Assembly: GCF_900100205.1 (NCBI RefSeq) | Contig: NZ_FNEQ01000006.1 | Span: 310,001 to 374,000, forward strand | Reading direction: 5' to 3' | Length of the DNA stretch: 64,000 bases | Source: Duganella sp. OV510 | GTDB taxonomy: Bacteria; Pseudomonadota; Gammaproteobacteria; Burkholderiales; Burkholderiaceae_D | In this document: one piece after another, positions 8,367-18,363 of the stretch | How positions within the stretch are numbered: position 1 is the first letter of the stretch | Layout: each line of letters opens with the position of its first letter | Notes under the pieces: generated by a model | What the model was told of the DNA's origin: nothing | Database searches by the model: none | Seen by the model: only the letters and a program-made list of their open reading frames with translations | Made by a program: the position numbers and the translations under genes

Positions 8367-9773
8367 TCAAAGGATTTTCCCGGGATTCATGATACCCAGT
8401 GGGTCCAATGCCGCTTTGATGGCTCGCATCATGTTGAGTTCTACCGGCGATTTATAGCGCGCCAGTTCATCGCGCTTCAACGCACCGATGCCATGTTCGG
8501 CCGAAATCGAGCCGCCGAACAATTCCACGCTGTCATACACCACGCGATTGACCTGATCCTGCTGAAGCAGGAAATCGTCGTTGGAAATGCCAGGTGGTGG
8601 TGCGACGTTGTAATGCAGGTTGCCATCGCCCAGATGGCCGAAACACACCAGCTGACAGCCGGGGAAGGCCGCATCCAGCAACGGTCCGGTGACTTCGATG
8701 AAGTCCGCAATGCGTGACACCGGCAGCGAAATATCGTGCTTGATATTTTTGCCCGCCTTGGCCTGCGCCAGCGGGATATGCTCGCGCAACTGCCACAGCC
8801 CGGCCGATTGCGCCACCGAAGATGCCACCACCGCATCATTGATAACGCCGCGCTCCAGCGCCGCGCCGATCGCGTGTTCCAGTAACCCGACCGCATGCTG
8901 CTCCGACTCGCTGCTCGACAATTCCAACAACACGTATTGCGGATGTGGGCCTGCGAACGGTTTGGGCAATTGCGGGAACTGCTCGGCCACCAGCGCCAGG
9001 CAGTAGCGCGACATTAACTCGAATCCTGTCAGGCTGGAACCGCAATGGTCCTGCATCAGCACCAGCAGTTGCAGCGCATGCGCAGGCGAGGGCAGTGCTG
9101 CCAGCGCGGTGATGCTGGCTTTCGGCTGCGGATACAGCTTGAGCACCGCGCCAGTGATAATGCCCAGCGTGCCCTCGGCGCCGATGAACAGGTCGCGCAG
9201 ATCGTAACCGGTATTATCCTTGCGCAGGCCGCGCAAGCCGCTCCAGATCTCGCCCTGCGGCGTAACGACCTCCAGGCCGAGGCATAACTCGCGCGTATTC
9301 CCGTAGCGCAGAACCGCCGTGCCGCCGGCATTGGTGGCCAGGTTGCCGCCGATGGTGCAACTGCCTTCCGCCGCCAGCGACAGCGGGAACAGGCAGCCCT
9401 CGGCCGCCGCCACTTCCTGGATGTGTTGAAGAATGCAGCCTGCATCCACGGTCATCGTGCGGTTGACCGCATCGACCTGGCGCACGCGGTTCAGCCGCGC
9501 CAGCGACAGCAGCACCTGCGCGCCACTGGCATCCGGCACGCTGCCCAGCACCAGTCCCGTATTGCCGCCTTGCGGCACCACGGCCACGCGATGTTCGGCG
9601 CAGACGCGTACTAGCGCCGCCACTTCGTCCACCGATCCCGGACGCAGCACTGCCAGCGCCTTGCCGGTAAAACGCCCGCGCTGATCGGTGACGAAGGGCG
9701 CCATATCGGCTGGCGCAGCCAGCACATAAGCGTCGCCGGCGATGGCGCGGCATTGCGTCAGGAAGTCCATCAT
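8367..9773 (-). CDS. FAD-binding oxidase (GlcD / D-2-hydroxyacid dehydrogenase family)
   Basis: A 468-residue cytoplasmic flavoprotein of the PCMH-type FAD family that oxidises D-2-hydroxyacids such as D-lactate, glycolate or D-2-hydroxyglutarate. The FAD-binding half carries VPQGGNTGLVLGSVP and CTIGGNLATNAGG. The C-terminal substrate domain has the metal-ligand signature CFGHLGDGNLHYN and SAEHGIG near the end. The start overlaps the DUF2069 stop (ATGA). No GlcE or GlcF partner is adjacent, which favours a single-subunit D-2-hydroxyacid dehydrogenase over the glycolate oxidase complex. Its electron acceptor is unknown. Confidence 0.87.
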   Translation of the reverse strand: MMDFLTQCRAIAGDAYVLAAPADMAPFVTDQRGRFTGKALAVLRPGSVDEVAALVRVCAEHRVAVVPQGGNTGLVLGSVPDASGAQVLLSLARLNRVRQVDAVNRTMTVDAGCILQHIQEVAAAEGCLFPLSLAAEGSCTIGGNLATNAGGTAVLRYGNTRELCLGLEVVTPQGEIWSGLRGLRKDNTGYDLRDLFIGAEGTLGIITGAVLKLYPQPKASITALAALPSPAHALQLLVLMQDHCGSSLTGFELMSRYCLALVAEQFPQLPKPFAGPHPQYVLLELSSSESEQHAVGLLEHAIGAALERGVINDAVVASSVAQSAGLWQLREHIPLAQAKAGKNIKHDISLPVSRIADFIEVTGPLLDAAFPGCQLVCFGHLGDGNLHYNVAPPPGISNDDFLLQQDQVNRVVYDSVELFGGSISAEHGIGALKRDELARYKSPVELNMMRAIKAALDPLGIMNPGKIL

Positions 9774-10177
9774 TTGACCGTGTTGATCTTCACTTTATCC
9801 AGCAACTCCTTGGCCATCTTCCTGGCGGCGCGCTTGTACGGACGCAGATAGAGCACCGCGCAGACAAAGTACACGCACACCACCAGTGCTTCGCCCCAGC
9901 CCAGCCACGCCGACACGTCACCGGTATCGCTCCAGCCGCGCACCACGCCTTCAGCGAAGTACAGCAGTATCATCATCGATGTCCATTGCAGCGTGTAGAT
10001 ATCGCGCTTGTAGACGCCGTACAGCGGCAGCAGCAACGGCGCGGCCTTCAGCACCAGCCAGGAACCGCCGGGCTTCAGCGGCGCCAACACCATCTCCCAC
10101 AACACACACCAGACAATCAGCGTCACCAGGCTGCCGATCGCGCCCCAGTGAAAATACTTTTGCATTGTGGTTTCCAT
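9770..10177 (-). CDS. DUF2069 membrane protein
   Basis: A 135-residue inner-membrane protein with about four hydrophobic segments (near residues 11-31, 42-54, 63-77 and 90-110) and a basic C-terminal tail. It matches the DUF2069 family, commonly found beside wrbA in betaproteobacteria; the function is unknown. It lies 5 bp downstream of wrbA and overlaps the following oxidase gene by 4 bp. An alternative in-frame ATG at 10165 would remove four residues. Confidence 0.82.
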   Translation of the reverse strand: METTMQKYFHWGAIGSLVTLIVWCVLWEMVLAPLKPGGSWLVLKAAPLLLPLYGVYKRDIYTLQWTSMMILLYFAEGVVRGWSDTGDVSAWLGWGEALVVCVYFVCAVLYLRPYKRAARKMAKELLDKVKINTVK

Positions 10178-10182
10178 GGCGC

Positions 10183-10821
<639 letters not shown>

Positions 10822-10851
10822 TCATTGCCACTGTTGTCACGATTGATACTT

Positions 10852-12228
10852 ATGTACGAAAAATACCTCCGTCCGACCCTGGTGTACCTGTTCCGCACCT
10901 GCCGCAGCGGCATTCAGACCGTACGCTCGCTGTCCTGGCCCGAAGTGCGCGACCTGATCTTGTTCGCGCAGCGCCGCCTGCGCGAAGAGAGCCTGCCGCA
11001 GGTTGCCGGCAGTCTGACCTTCACCACGGTGTTCGCGCTGGTGCCGCTGCTGACCATCGCGCTGGCGATTTTCACCACCTTCCCGATGTTCAACGCCTTC
11101 CGCAGTTCGCTGGAGGCGTACTTCGTGCAGAGCGTGATGCCGAAGACGATTTCCAACAACATCCTCAACTATCTGACGATGTTCGCCTCCAAGGCCACGC
11201 GGCTGTCGGCGGTGGGCGCGGTGACGCTGATCTTTACGTCGATCGCGATGATGAACCTGATCGAGCGCGTGTTCAACCGTATCTGGCGCGTGCGCGGCCA
11301 GCGCAGCTGGACCAGGCGGATACTGGTCTATTGGGCGCTGATCACGCTCGGGCCTTTGCTGATCGGCGTGTCGCTGACCATGTCGTCGCAGGTGTTCATG
11401 GCGACCAGCGACCTGGTAGGGCACGTGCCGGTGCTTGGCGCGGTGGTGTACACCGCCGTTTCGCTGGCCCTGACCATGGCCGCGTTCACGCTGCTGTATG
11501 TGGTGGTGCCCAACCGCGACGTCGACTGGCATGACGCCGCGTGGGGCGGCCTGGTGGCCGGCGTGGCGTTTGAAGTGGCCAAACGCGGCTTCGGTATTTT
11601 CATCACCCAGTTTCCGACCTACTCGAAGATATACGGCGCACTGGCTGCGGTGCCGTTGTTCCTGCTGTGGGTCTACGTATCTTGGATGATTACGCTGGTC
11701 GGCGCCTTGCTGGCGGCGGCGCTGCCGGTGGTGAAGTACGAGCGCTGGTGGCACGAGGCGCAGCCGGGTGGCGAATTTGTTGACGCGATGGCGATTCTCA
11801 AAGTGCTGCACGTGGCTTGCAAATGCGGCGATACGGCACTGGTCAGCGCCGGGCATATCCGCGCCCGCACGCGCCTCGGCTTCGATGAAATGGATAACCT
11901 GCTGGAACGGATGCTGGCGGAAGGCTGGGTGGGCCGGGTGGCGGTGCCGGCGCCGAAGCGCGTCCAGTGGGGCAAGCGCGTCAGCGACGGCTCGGACCAT
12001 TGGGTCGTCCTCGCCAATATGGAAAAACTGACGCTGGCCGATGTCTACCGTCTGTTCGTCTTCGCCGGCATGCCGGTCAACGCCGGCGTGGTGGCCGATA
12101 GCGACGATGAGCGCGACCAGCGTGCCGCACGCGAAGCCGCGCTGCTGGCGCGCGAGGTGGAAACCGCCGTGGAAGCAGGCCTGGGCAAAACCCTGGCCGA
12201 CCATTTCGGTCCTATCGACTGCCGATAA
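10852..12228 (+). CDS. YihY/virulence factor BrkB family membrane protein
   Basis: A 458-residue inner-membrane protein of the YihY (formerly 'RNase BN') family. About six hydrophobic segments occupy residues 50-300, including FALVPLLTIALAIF and PLFLLWVYVSWMITLVGALL. A cytoplasmic C-terminal extension (about 320-458) resembles a winged-helix domain. The molecular role is unproven; the ribonuclease assignment was abandoned for the E. coli homologue. I chose the ATG at 10852 (MYEKYLRPT); an upstream ATG at 10816 would add 12 residues. Its last 17 bp overlap the convergent hydrolase gene. Confidence 0.88.
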   Translation: MYEKYLRPTLVYLFRTCRSGIQTVRSLSWPEVRDLILFAQRRLREESLPQVAGSLTFTTVFALVPLLTIALAIFTTFPMFNAFRSSLEAYFVQSVMPKTISNNILNYLTMFASKATRLSAVGAVTLIFTSIAMMNLIERVFNRIWRVRGQRSWTRRILVYWALITLGPLLIGVSLTMSSQVFMATSDLVGHVPVLGAVVYTAVSLALTMAAFTLLYVVVPNRDVDWHDAAWGGLVAGVAFEVAKRGFGIFITQFPTYSKIYGALAAVPLFLLWVYVSWMITLVGALLAAALPVVKYERWWHEAQPGGEFVDAMAILKVLHVACKCGDTALVSAGHIRARTRLGFDEMDNLLERMLAEGWVGRVAVPAPKRVQWGKRVSDGSDHWVVLANMEKLTLADVYRLFVFAGMPVNAGVVADSDDERDQRAAREAALLAREVETAVEAGLGKTLADHFGPIDCR

Positions 12229-12979
12229 AGCCGATCAGTGCCTCCAGCACGGCCTGCGGCTGCTCGCTCATCAGCGCGTGCCCGCTGTCCAGCGTCACGC
12301 TTTGCGCGTGCGGGATAGCGCTGGCCAGCACCCTGGTGGATTTTGCTGGTGTCATGACGTCGCTGGCGCCGAACACGAACAGGGTAGGACAGCGTACCGC
12401 GGCGGCGGCCAGTTCGCCATTAGCGTAACTGTTGCACGCGGCAAGGTCGGTGTGCAGCCGGCCCGGCATGCGCTGCATCAGGCGGCGCGCGCTGTTGCGC
12501 ACGGTGTGGCTGGCTTGCGAAGAATGCGACCAGGCCGTGACCATGTCGATGGCAGCCGGCTCATTGTCGCGCGCGGTTGCCAGCAAGGCATCGGCCACTT
12601 TCATCGGGTAGGTACTGCCGGCCAGCGCCAGATGGGTGACGCGCTGCGGCGCATGAGAAGCCGCTTCGAGCGCGATCAGTGAACCCATGCTGTGGCCGAT
12701 CAACGCGGCTTCGCGCACGCCGGCGGCATCCAGCAACGCCAGCAGCCAGCTGGCCATCTCCTCAACATTGGTCTTCGGTGCGCCCTTGCTGCGCATGTGG
12801 CCGGGCAGGTCGACCGCCAGCACGGCGTAGCCCAGGTGGGCAAAGTAGCGCGCCTGTGGCGCCCATACCGAATGGTCGTTCTGCGCACCGTGAATGAACA
12901 CCACGGTCGGACGCGCAGCATCAAATGGCACGCCGCCGGTGTAGCAGTAGCTTGGTATGCCTTGTACGGTCAGCAGCAT
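12212..12979 (-). CDS. alpha/beta-fold hydrolase
   Basis: A 255-residue cytoplasmic alpha/beta hydrolase. The nucleophile elbow GHSMG places Ser at residue 97, the acid is D207 in FGASDVMTP, and the catalytic His is H234 in DSGHALM. The oxyanion region is FIHGAQNDH. The triad is complete, so it should be an active esterase or related hydrolase, but the substrate is unknown. It sits 1 bp downstream of the MetY-like pseudoenzyme gene and is surely cotranscribed with it. It is not a homoserine acetyltransferase: it is too short and lacks that family's lid. Confidence 0.87.
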   Translation of the reverse strand: MLLTVQGIPSYCYTGGVPFDAARPTVVFIHGAQNDHSVWAPQARYFAHLGYAVLAVDLPGHMRSKGAPKTNVEEMASWLLALLDAAGVREAALIGHSMGSLIALEAASHAPQRVTHLALAGSTYPMKVADALLATARDNEPAAIDMVTAWSHSSQASHTVRNSARRLMQRMPGRLHTDLAACNSYANGELAAAAVRCPTLFVFGASDVMTPAKSTRVLASAIPHAQSVTLDSGHALMSEQPQAVLEALIGFIGSR

Positions 12980-12980
12980 G

Positions 12981-14072
12981 TCAGCTTCCTTTCTGCGACA
13001 GTTTCAATGCGCGCGACAGGTCTTCCAGCAAATCATCGGCATCCTCAAGGCCGATGGACAGATGCAGCGTGGCCACGTCCGATGCGGGTAGGATGATTTG
13101 CGAGCGCGCGCCGCCGAGATCCACCGCAGCCGAGAAGACTTGCAGTGCGTCGGTAAAGCGCAACGCGCCATTCAGACGGAAGGACAACGCCGCGCCGCAG
13201 CCCTTCGGCAGCAGGCGCCGCGCCACTTCATGGTCTGGATGCGTCGGCAGTTCAGGATAATGCAGCGCCGATACCGCCGGATGCGCGGCCAGCAGCTCCA
13301 CCACCTTGCGTGTGTTGGCCACATGCCGCTCCATGCGCAGCGGCAGCGTCTCCAGGCCGTGCAGGATGGCCGCCGCGTGATGTGGGCTGATAGGCGCCAG
13401 GTTCTCATGTCGCGCACGCAGCGAGAAGGCCGCGACGGTGGATTCCTCGGCAAATACGATGCCGGGCAGGGCGTCGTAAGGCTCGCACAGCTCGGCGTAG
13501 CGGCCGGTGTGCTCGTAGGCGGCTTGCCAATCGAAAGTACCGCCGTCCACCAGCAGGCCGCCTAACGGAGCGGCATGCAGCACCAGGTCGGCGCCGTGCC
13601 CGATTGGCTGCTGCAGCCATGGTGTGGTCAGCGTGGCGTCGACCATCAGCGGCAGGTGATGCTCGTGCGCGATGGCGGCAACAGCCGGAATGTCCAGCAC
13701 TTCCAGTCCGCCGCCGCCCAGCGTTTCGGCAAACAGCAGCCGTGTTTCCGGCTGGATGGCGGCGCGCCACGCGTCCAGATTGCGCGGATCGACAAACGTG
13801 ACCTGGATGCCGAAGCGCCTGAACACGGAAGCCAGCAGCCGGCACGAGCCAGCGTGCAGCGCGCGCGAGGCGACGACGTGCGCCCCGGCGCTGGCCATGC
13901 TGCTGATGGCGAGATACAGCGCCAGTTCGCCGCTGGCCGTGGCCACCGCCGCCACGCCGCCTTCCAGCGCGGCGATACGTTCTTCAAGCATGGTGGTGGC
14001 GTCAGCGCCGGGCAAGGCCGCGCCGGCGTGCAGCGACAGGGTATGAAAACCGGGAGAATTGATGCCGCTCAT
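12981..14072 (-). CDS. MetY-like Cys/Met-metabolism protein lacking the PLP lysine
   Basis: A 363-residue homologue of O-acetylhomoserine sulfhydrylase and related trans-sulfuration enzymes. Recognisable blocks are TLSLHAG (11-17), EERIAALEGGVAAVATASG (30-48), the Asp of VDAT (D145) and GADLVLHAA (160-168). Two internal stretches present in active relatives are missing: the Y-x-R-x-x-NPT phosphate-binding segment before residue 30, and the segment holding the Schiff-base lysine, since GADLVLH runs directly to GGLLVDGG with no Lys. The reading frame is intact. It is probably a pseudoenzyme or has changed function. It is cotranscribed with the alpha/beta hydrolase. Confidence 0.8.
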   Translation of the reverse strand: MSGINSPGFHTLSLHAGAALPGADATTMLEERIAALEGGVAAVATASGELALYLAISSMASAGAHVVASRALHAGSCRLLASVFRRFGIQVTFVDPRNLDAWRAAIQPETRLLFAETLGGGGLEVLDIPAVAAIAHEHHLPLMVDATLTTPWLQQPIGHGADLVLHAAPLGGLLVDGGTFDWQAAYEHTGRYAELCEPYDALPGIVFAEESTVAAFSLRARHENLAPISPHHAAAILHGLETLPLRMERHVANTRKVVELLAAHPAVSALHYPELPTHPDHEVARRLLPKGCGAALSFRLNGALRFTDALQVFSAAVDLGGARSQIILPASDVATLHLSIGLEDADDLLEDLSRALKLSQKGS

Positions 14073-14269
14073 GGTGTCTCATGTTGGTTGTCGGTATGCT
14101 GCGCATCCTAACCCGAAATGCATCGTGGCAACCGCACGACACCAATGTTATGTTTTGCTTATCGGAAGCGCTGGCTTTTTTGGCGGGCATAGGCTACAGT
14201 CGCTTCAAGGCTAAGAACAACTAGAACTCCCATTCACAGAGCGTATATCAGCGGACAGGACGGCCCAAT

Positions 14270-14725
14270 ATGAAAGTCTCGGAAATTCTCCAGGTTAAAG
14301 GTTCCATCCTTTACACCATCTCACCCGATCAACCCCTGGCGGACGCCGCCAACACCATGGCCGAGAAAGATATCGGCTCGCTGGTCGTCATGGAATTTGG
14401 CGATCTGGTGGGCATGCTGACTTTCCGCGAGGTATTGCGCGCGCTGCACGAAAACCAGGGCACCGTGGGCGGCGGCACGGTCCGCAAGCACATGGAAGAC
14501 CATCCGATTACCGTTACGCCGGACACCGACGTCAACGAAGTGCGCCGCATCATGCTGGAAAAGCACGCGCGCTACCTGCCGGTGATGAATGCCAAGACCA
14601 TCCTCGGCGTGATCTCGTTCTACGATGTGGCACGCGCGGTGCTGGAGGCGCAAAGCTTCGAGAACCGCATGCTGAAAGCCTACATTCGCGACTGGCCGGC
14701 CGAAGCCGAACAGGCTGCGGACTAA
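14270..14725 (+). CDS. tandem CBS-domain protein
   Basis: A 151-residue stand-alone pair of CBS domains (about residues 8-60 and 73-128), the module that binds AMP, ATP, SAM or related nucleotides and usually tunes partner proteins. Typical motifs are DIGSLVVMEFGDLVGMLTFR and ARYLPVMNAKTILGVISFYD. No enzymatic domain is attached, so it probably acts by protein contact in the cytoplasm. It is monocistronic, ending in a strong intrinsic terminator 4 bp after the stop. The upstream 200 bp is shared divergently with the MetY-like gene. Confidence 0.88.
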   Translation: MKVSEILQVKGSILYTISPDQPLADAANTMAEKDIGSLVVMEFGDLVGMLTFREVLRALHENQGTVGGGTVRKHMEDHPITVTPDTDVNEVRRIMLEKHARYLPVMNAKTILGVISFYDVARAVLEAQSFENRMLKAYIRDWPAEAEQAAD

Positions 14726-14728
14726 TAG

Positions 14729-14752
14729 AAACGCCACCCTCGGGTGGCGTTT
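14729..14752. terminator. bidirectional intrinsic terminator
   Basis: A 10-bp perfect stem (AAACGCCACC / GGTGGCGTTT) with loop CTCG follows the CBS gene and ends in a T-rich stretch. On the other strand the run of A becomes U, so it can also stop transcription of the convergent c-di-GMP gene, whose stop is at 14757. Confidence 0.85.
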
Positions 14753-14756
14753 TCAT

Positions 14757-17021
14757 TTATGCCGCGCCTTCGAGCGCGTCGTTGTTGAGCCAGCCGTTGA
14801 GCGCGCTGGCGGTCATCGGCCGGGCAAACAGGAAGCCCTGGGCCAGCGGGCAGCCCAGCGATTGCAGGATTTGCGCCTGGCGTTCGTCCTCGACGCCTTC
14901 GGCGATCACCGCCAGGCCGAGGTTGCGGCCTAGCTGGATGACCATTTCGGCGATGCTGCTGCCGCGCGCCGAGCCGGTGATTTCGGTGACGAAGGCGCGG
15001 TCGATCTTCAGCCGGTCGATCTGCAGCCGTTGCAAATAAGATAGCGATGAGAAACCCGTGCCGAAATCGTCAATCGCGATGCTGACGCCGGTTTGCTTGA
15101 TCTGGCCCAGCATCTTGATCAGCAGGTCCGGCTCTTCCATGGCCATCGATTCGGTGATTTCCAGTTCGATATTCTGCGGCGGCGCGCCGGTGTCTTCCAG
15201 CGCGCGCTTCAGCATGTCAAGGAATAGCGGATGGCGGAACTGCACCTGCGACACGTTGATCGACATCATGAAGTCCTCGTGGCCGGCCTTGCGCAGGTCG
15301 ACCAGCTCGCGGCAGGCGGTGCGCATCACCCACTCGCCGAGGTCGATAATCAGGCCGGAATACTCGGCGATCGGGATGAAGCGGTCGGGCGAGATGAATT
15401 TGCCGTCCGGCGTCTGCCAGCGCAGCAGCGCCTCGGCGCCGACCGGGCGGCGGGTGGCCAGGTCCAGCTGCGGCTGGTACACCACGAACAGCTGGTTTTG
15501 CCCGAACGCCGTGCGCAGCGCGTGCATCATGCGCACCCGCTCGCGGATCTCCACGCCCATCGAGCGCGAGAAGTAGAAGTGGCCGGCGCGCTGCTGCGAC
15601 TTGGCGCGTTTCAGCGCGATGTCGGCATCCTTCAGCGCATCGGCGCCGCTACCTTCATGCTCGCCCAGGCGCACCAGGCCGAGTGTGGCGGACAGCTGCA
15701 CATCCTGCCCATCGATGCTGAAGGCACGCTGGAACAGCGCCAGGATGTTGCCCGGATTCACCTGGGCCGAATCGCCCAGCACGCAGAAGATGTCGCCGCC
15801 GATGCGCGCCACGGTGACATGCTCGCCCAGCTCGGTCTGCAGGCGGTTGGCGACGCCGATCAGCAGCATGTCGCCAAACTGGTGGCCGAGCGCGTCATTG
15901 GTTTCGGCAAAGTGGTCGAGGTCGACCAGCGACAAGGTGGCTTCCTCGCGCGCCGGGCCGGCCACGGTGGCGTCAAGAATTTCCACCAGCCGCGTGCGGT
16001 TGGGCAGCTTGCACAGCTGATCGTAGAAGGCGGCGTTGTGCAGGTGCGAGACCAGCTCGACGTTATCCAGGCCGACCGCGACGTTGCTGCAAAAGACTTC
16101 CAGCAGCCGCTCGTCGATCTCGGTCGGCGCCCGCCGCACTTCCAGGAAGGCGACGAAATCGCGGCTGGCCTTGCCGGCGAAGTACAAGGTGATGTAGTCC
16201 GGGCCGTAGACATTGCGGCGCTGCGCCAGCGCCAGCTCCAGGGCGTCATGGATGCGCTGGTCCTCGCGCACAGTCAGCGTGATGTTGTCGAGATGGCGGA
16301 AGGTGCCGGCGGTGGCCATCACCATCAGCTCGTGGCAGCCGTCGTCCGGGCATTCCTGCACGCACAGCACGCCGTTGGCGTCGCAGCCCAGCAGGTCGCC
16401 GATCTGCGCCAGCACGCCGGCGGCAAAGTTCTGCACGCCGTGCAGCGACATCAGCTGGGTGCTGGCGTGAACGATCTGGGTCAGGCCACGGCGGCTGTCG
16501 TTGATCTTGCGGATCTGTTCGTAGGAGCGTATCGCCGCCGTTACCGTGGTGAACAGCTTGATGCGGGTCAGTTCCGACTTGGTCTTGTAATCGTTGATAT
16601 CGAAATCGCGGATGGCGTCGATTTCCGGCGCATAGCCGGGCTGGCCGGTGCGCAGGATGATGCGCACGTCGTGCAGCTTCAGCGTTTCGCGGATGTAGCG
16701 CACCAGGTGCAGGCCGGCGTCGTCCTGTTCCATCACCACGTCCAGCAGGATGACGGCGATTTCCTGCTCGTGCTTGAGCAGCTCGCGCGCCTGGCCGGCC
16801 GAATACGCGTGGACGAATTCAAGCGGGCGCTGCTGCATGTCGAGGTTGCCGAGCGCAAACGTGGTGGTCGAGTGGACGTCTTCGTCGTCGTCAATGATCA
16901 TGACCCGCCACACATTGCGGGCGCTGCTACTCAGCGCGGGCGTACCCGGATGCTCGTCCAAGAATACCAGATCGTCTTGATCATCCTTGGCTTGCTCAAG
17001 GTGGGTGACCGGTGGGGGCAT
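14757..17021 (-). CDS. response regulator with DUF3369, degenerate GGDEF and EAL domains
   Basis: A 754-residue c-di-GMP signalling protein. The receiver domain (about 37-165) has phosphorylatable D94 in ILLDVVM. A DUF3369/GAF-like sensor (about 175-325) is followed by a GGDEF domain whose signature reads GGDIF (408-412), so it should not synthesise c-di-GMP, though it may bind GTP. The EAL domain (about 505-750) keeps E530-A531-L532, ELEITES and the metal-binding DDFGTG, so it should be an active c-di-GMP phosphodiesterase. No histidine kinase lies next to it. It converges on the CBS gene terminator. Confidence 0.92.
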   Translation of the reverse strand: MPPPVTHLEQAKDDQDDLVFLDEHPGTPALSSSARNVWRVMIIDDDEDVHSTTTFALGNLDMQQRPLEFVHAYSAGQARELLKHEQEIAVILLDVVMEQDDAGLHLVRYIRETLKLHDVRIILRTGQPGYAPEIDAIRDFDINDYKTKSELTRIKLFTTVTAAIRSYEQIRKINDSRRGLTQIVHASTQLMSLHGVQNFAAGVLAQIGDLLGCDANGVLCVQECPDDGCHELMVMATAGTFRHLDNITLTVREDQRIHDALELALAQRRNVYGPDYITLYFAGKASRDFVAFLEVRRAPTEIDERLLEVFCSNVAVGLDNVELVSHLHNAAFYDQLCKLPNRTRLVEILDATVAGPAREEATLSLVDLDHFAETNDALGHQFGDMLLIGVANRLQTELGEHVTVARIGGDIFCVLGDSAQVNPGNILALFQRAFSIDGQDVQLSATLGLVRLGEHEGSGADALKDADIALKRAKSQQRAGHFYFSRSMGVEIRERVRMMHALRTAFGQNQLFVVYQPQLDLATRRPVGAEALLRWQTPDGKFISPDRFIPIAEYSGLIIDLGEWVMRTACRELVDLRKAGHEDFMMSINVSQVQFRHPLFLDMLKRALEDTGAPPQNIELEITESMAMEEPDLLIKMLGQIKQTGVSIAIDDFGTGFSSLSYLQRLQIDRLKIDRAFVTEITGSARGSSIAEMVIQLGRNLGLAVIAEGVEDERQAQILQSLGCPLAQGFLFARPMTASALNGWLNNDALEGAA

Positions 17022-17262
17022 GTGTCGCTTCTCCAGATTACTCGGTGTTCTTTGCGTTCAAGTATATAGCGAATTGTCAAAAAGAATGCACTTTTCAAGG
17101 GCTGCGTGCATCGATATGCAACTGCCACCATACTTGTATCAAAAGAATGATATTTTACCAAGCGAAACTTGCTTTGTGGAAATTATTGTGCGGCTATCCC
17201 GCCACATCGCGCTGGCTGGTAGAATGAAGGACTTTCCACTTTTTTCCGAAGATTCTTTTCCT

Positions 17263-18360
17263 ATGTCCGGCAATACTTTTGGCAAATTGTTCTCAGTAAC
17301 TACTTTTGGTGAGTCGCACGGTCCCGCGATTGGTTGTGTGATCGATGGCTGCCCACCGGGATTGCCGTTGTCGGAAGCCGACATTCAGCCGGAACTGGAT
17401 CGCCGCAAGCCGGGCACATCGCGCCACGTTACGCAGCGCCAGGAATCGGATACGGTGGAGATTTTGTCGGGCGTGTACCAGGGTGTCACCACCGGCACGC
17501 CGATTGCATTGTTGATCCGCAATGAAGACCAGCGCAGCAAGGATTACGGCAATATCGCCGACACCTTCCGTCCTGGTCATGCAGACTACACCTATTGGCA
17601 TAAATATGGCGTCCGCGATCCGCGCGGTGGCGGCCGCTCGTCGGCACGCCTGACGGCGCCGGTGGTGGGCGCCGCCGCCATCGCCAAGAAGTGGCTGCAC
17701 CAGCAGTACGGCACGGTGTTCAAGGGCTGCATGAGCCAGCTGGGCGAGATCGCGGTGCCGTTCCAGGACTGGCAGCACGTGCCGGACAATCCGTTCTTTG
17801 CCGCCACCGGCGACGCCGCCGTCATCGAACGCATGGAAGCGTATATGGACGAGCTGCGCAAGGCTGGCGACTCGATCGGCGCGCGCATCGATGTGATCGC
17901 GCAAAACATCCCGGTCGGCCTGGGCCAGCCGATCTACGACAAGCTGGACGCCGACATTGCCTATGCGATGATGGGCATCAACGCCGTCAAGGGCGTGGAG
18001 ATTGGCGCCGGCTTCAAGTCGGTGGCGCAGAAGGGCACCGAGCACGGCGACCCGCTGACGCCGCAGGGCTTCGTCGGCAACAACGCCGGCGGCGTGCTGG
18101 GCGGTTTGTCGACCGGCCAGGACATCACCGTGTCGATCGCCATCAAGCCGACTTCGTCGATCCGCACGCCGCGCCCGTCGATCGACAAGGACGGCAATCC
18201 CGTGATGGTGGAAACCTTCGGCCGCCACGACCCTTGCGTTGGCATCCGCGCCACGCCGATCGCCGAGGCGATGCTGGCACTGGTGCTGATCGACCACGCG
18301 CTGATGCACCGCGCGCAGTGCGGCGACGTGAAAGTCTCCACGCCGAATATCGTCCTGTAA
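17263..18360 (+). CDS. aroC: chorismate synthase
   Basis: A 365-residue chorismate synthase converting 5-enolpyruvylshikimate-3-phosphate to chorismate with reduced FMN as cofactor, the last shared step of aromatic amino acid synthesis. It starts at ATG 17263 ([20 protein letters not shown]) and carries the family signatures [28 protein letters not shown] and [11 protein letters not shown]. Length and motifs match the bifunctional-independent bacterial form. The 240 bp upstream should hold its promoter. A permease gene follows after 3 bp, so the two are cotranscribed. Confidence 0.96.
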   Translation: MSGNTFGKLFSVTTFGESHGPAIGCVIDGCPPGLPLSEADIQPELDRRKPGTSRHVTQRQESDTVEILSGVYQGVTTGTPIALLIRNEDQRSKDYGNIADTFRPGHADYTYWHKYGVRDPRGGGRSSARLTAPVVGAAAIAKKWLHQQYGTVFKGCMSQLGEIAVPFQDWQHVPDNPFFAATGDAAVIERMEAYMDELRKAGDSIGARIDVIAQNIPVGLGQPIYDKLDADIAYAMMGINAVKGVEIGAGFKSVAQKGTEHGDPLTPQGFVGNNAGGVLGGLSTGQDITVSIAIKPTSSIRTPRPSIDKDGNPVMVETFGRHDPCVGIRATPIAEAMLALVLIDHALMHRAQCGDVKVSTPNIVL

Positions 18361-18363
18361 GCG

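Noticed and set aside
10837..12204. 455-codon minus-strand frame opposite yihY
   Set aside because: His/Gln/Arg-rich shadow; the plus strand encodes a clear membrane protein.
15231..17069. 612-codon plus-strand frame opposite the c-di-GMP gene
   Set aside because: Shadow frame with no domain pattern; the minus strand has receiver and EAL motifs.
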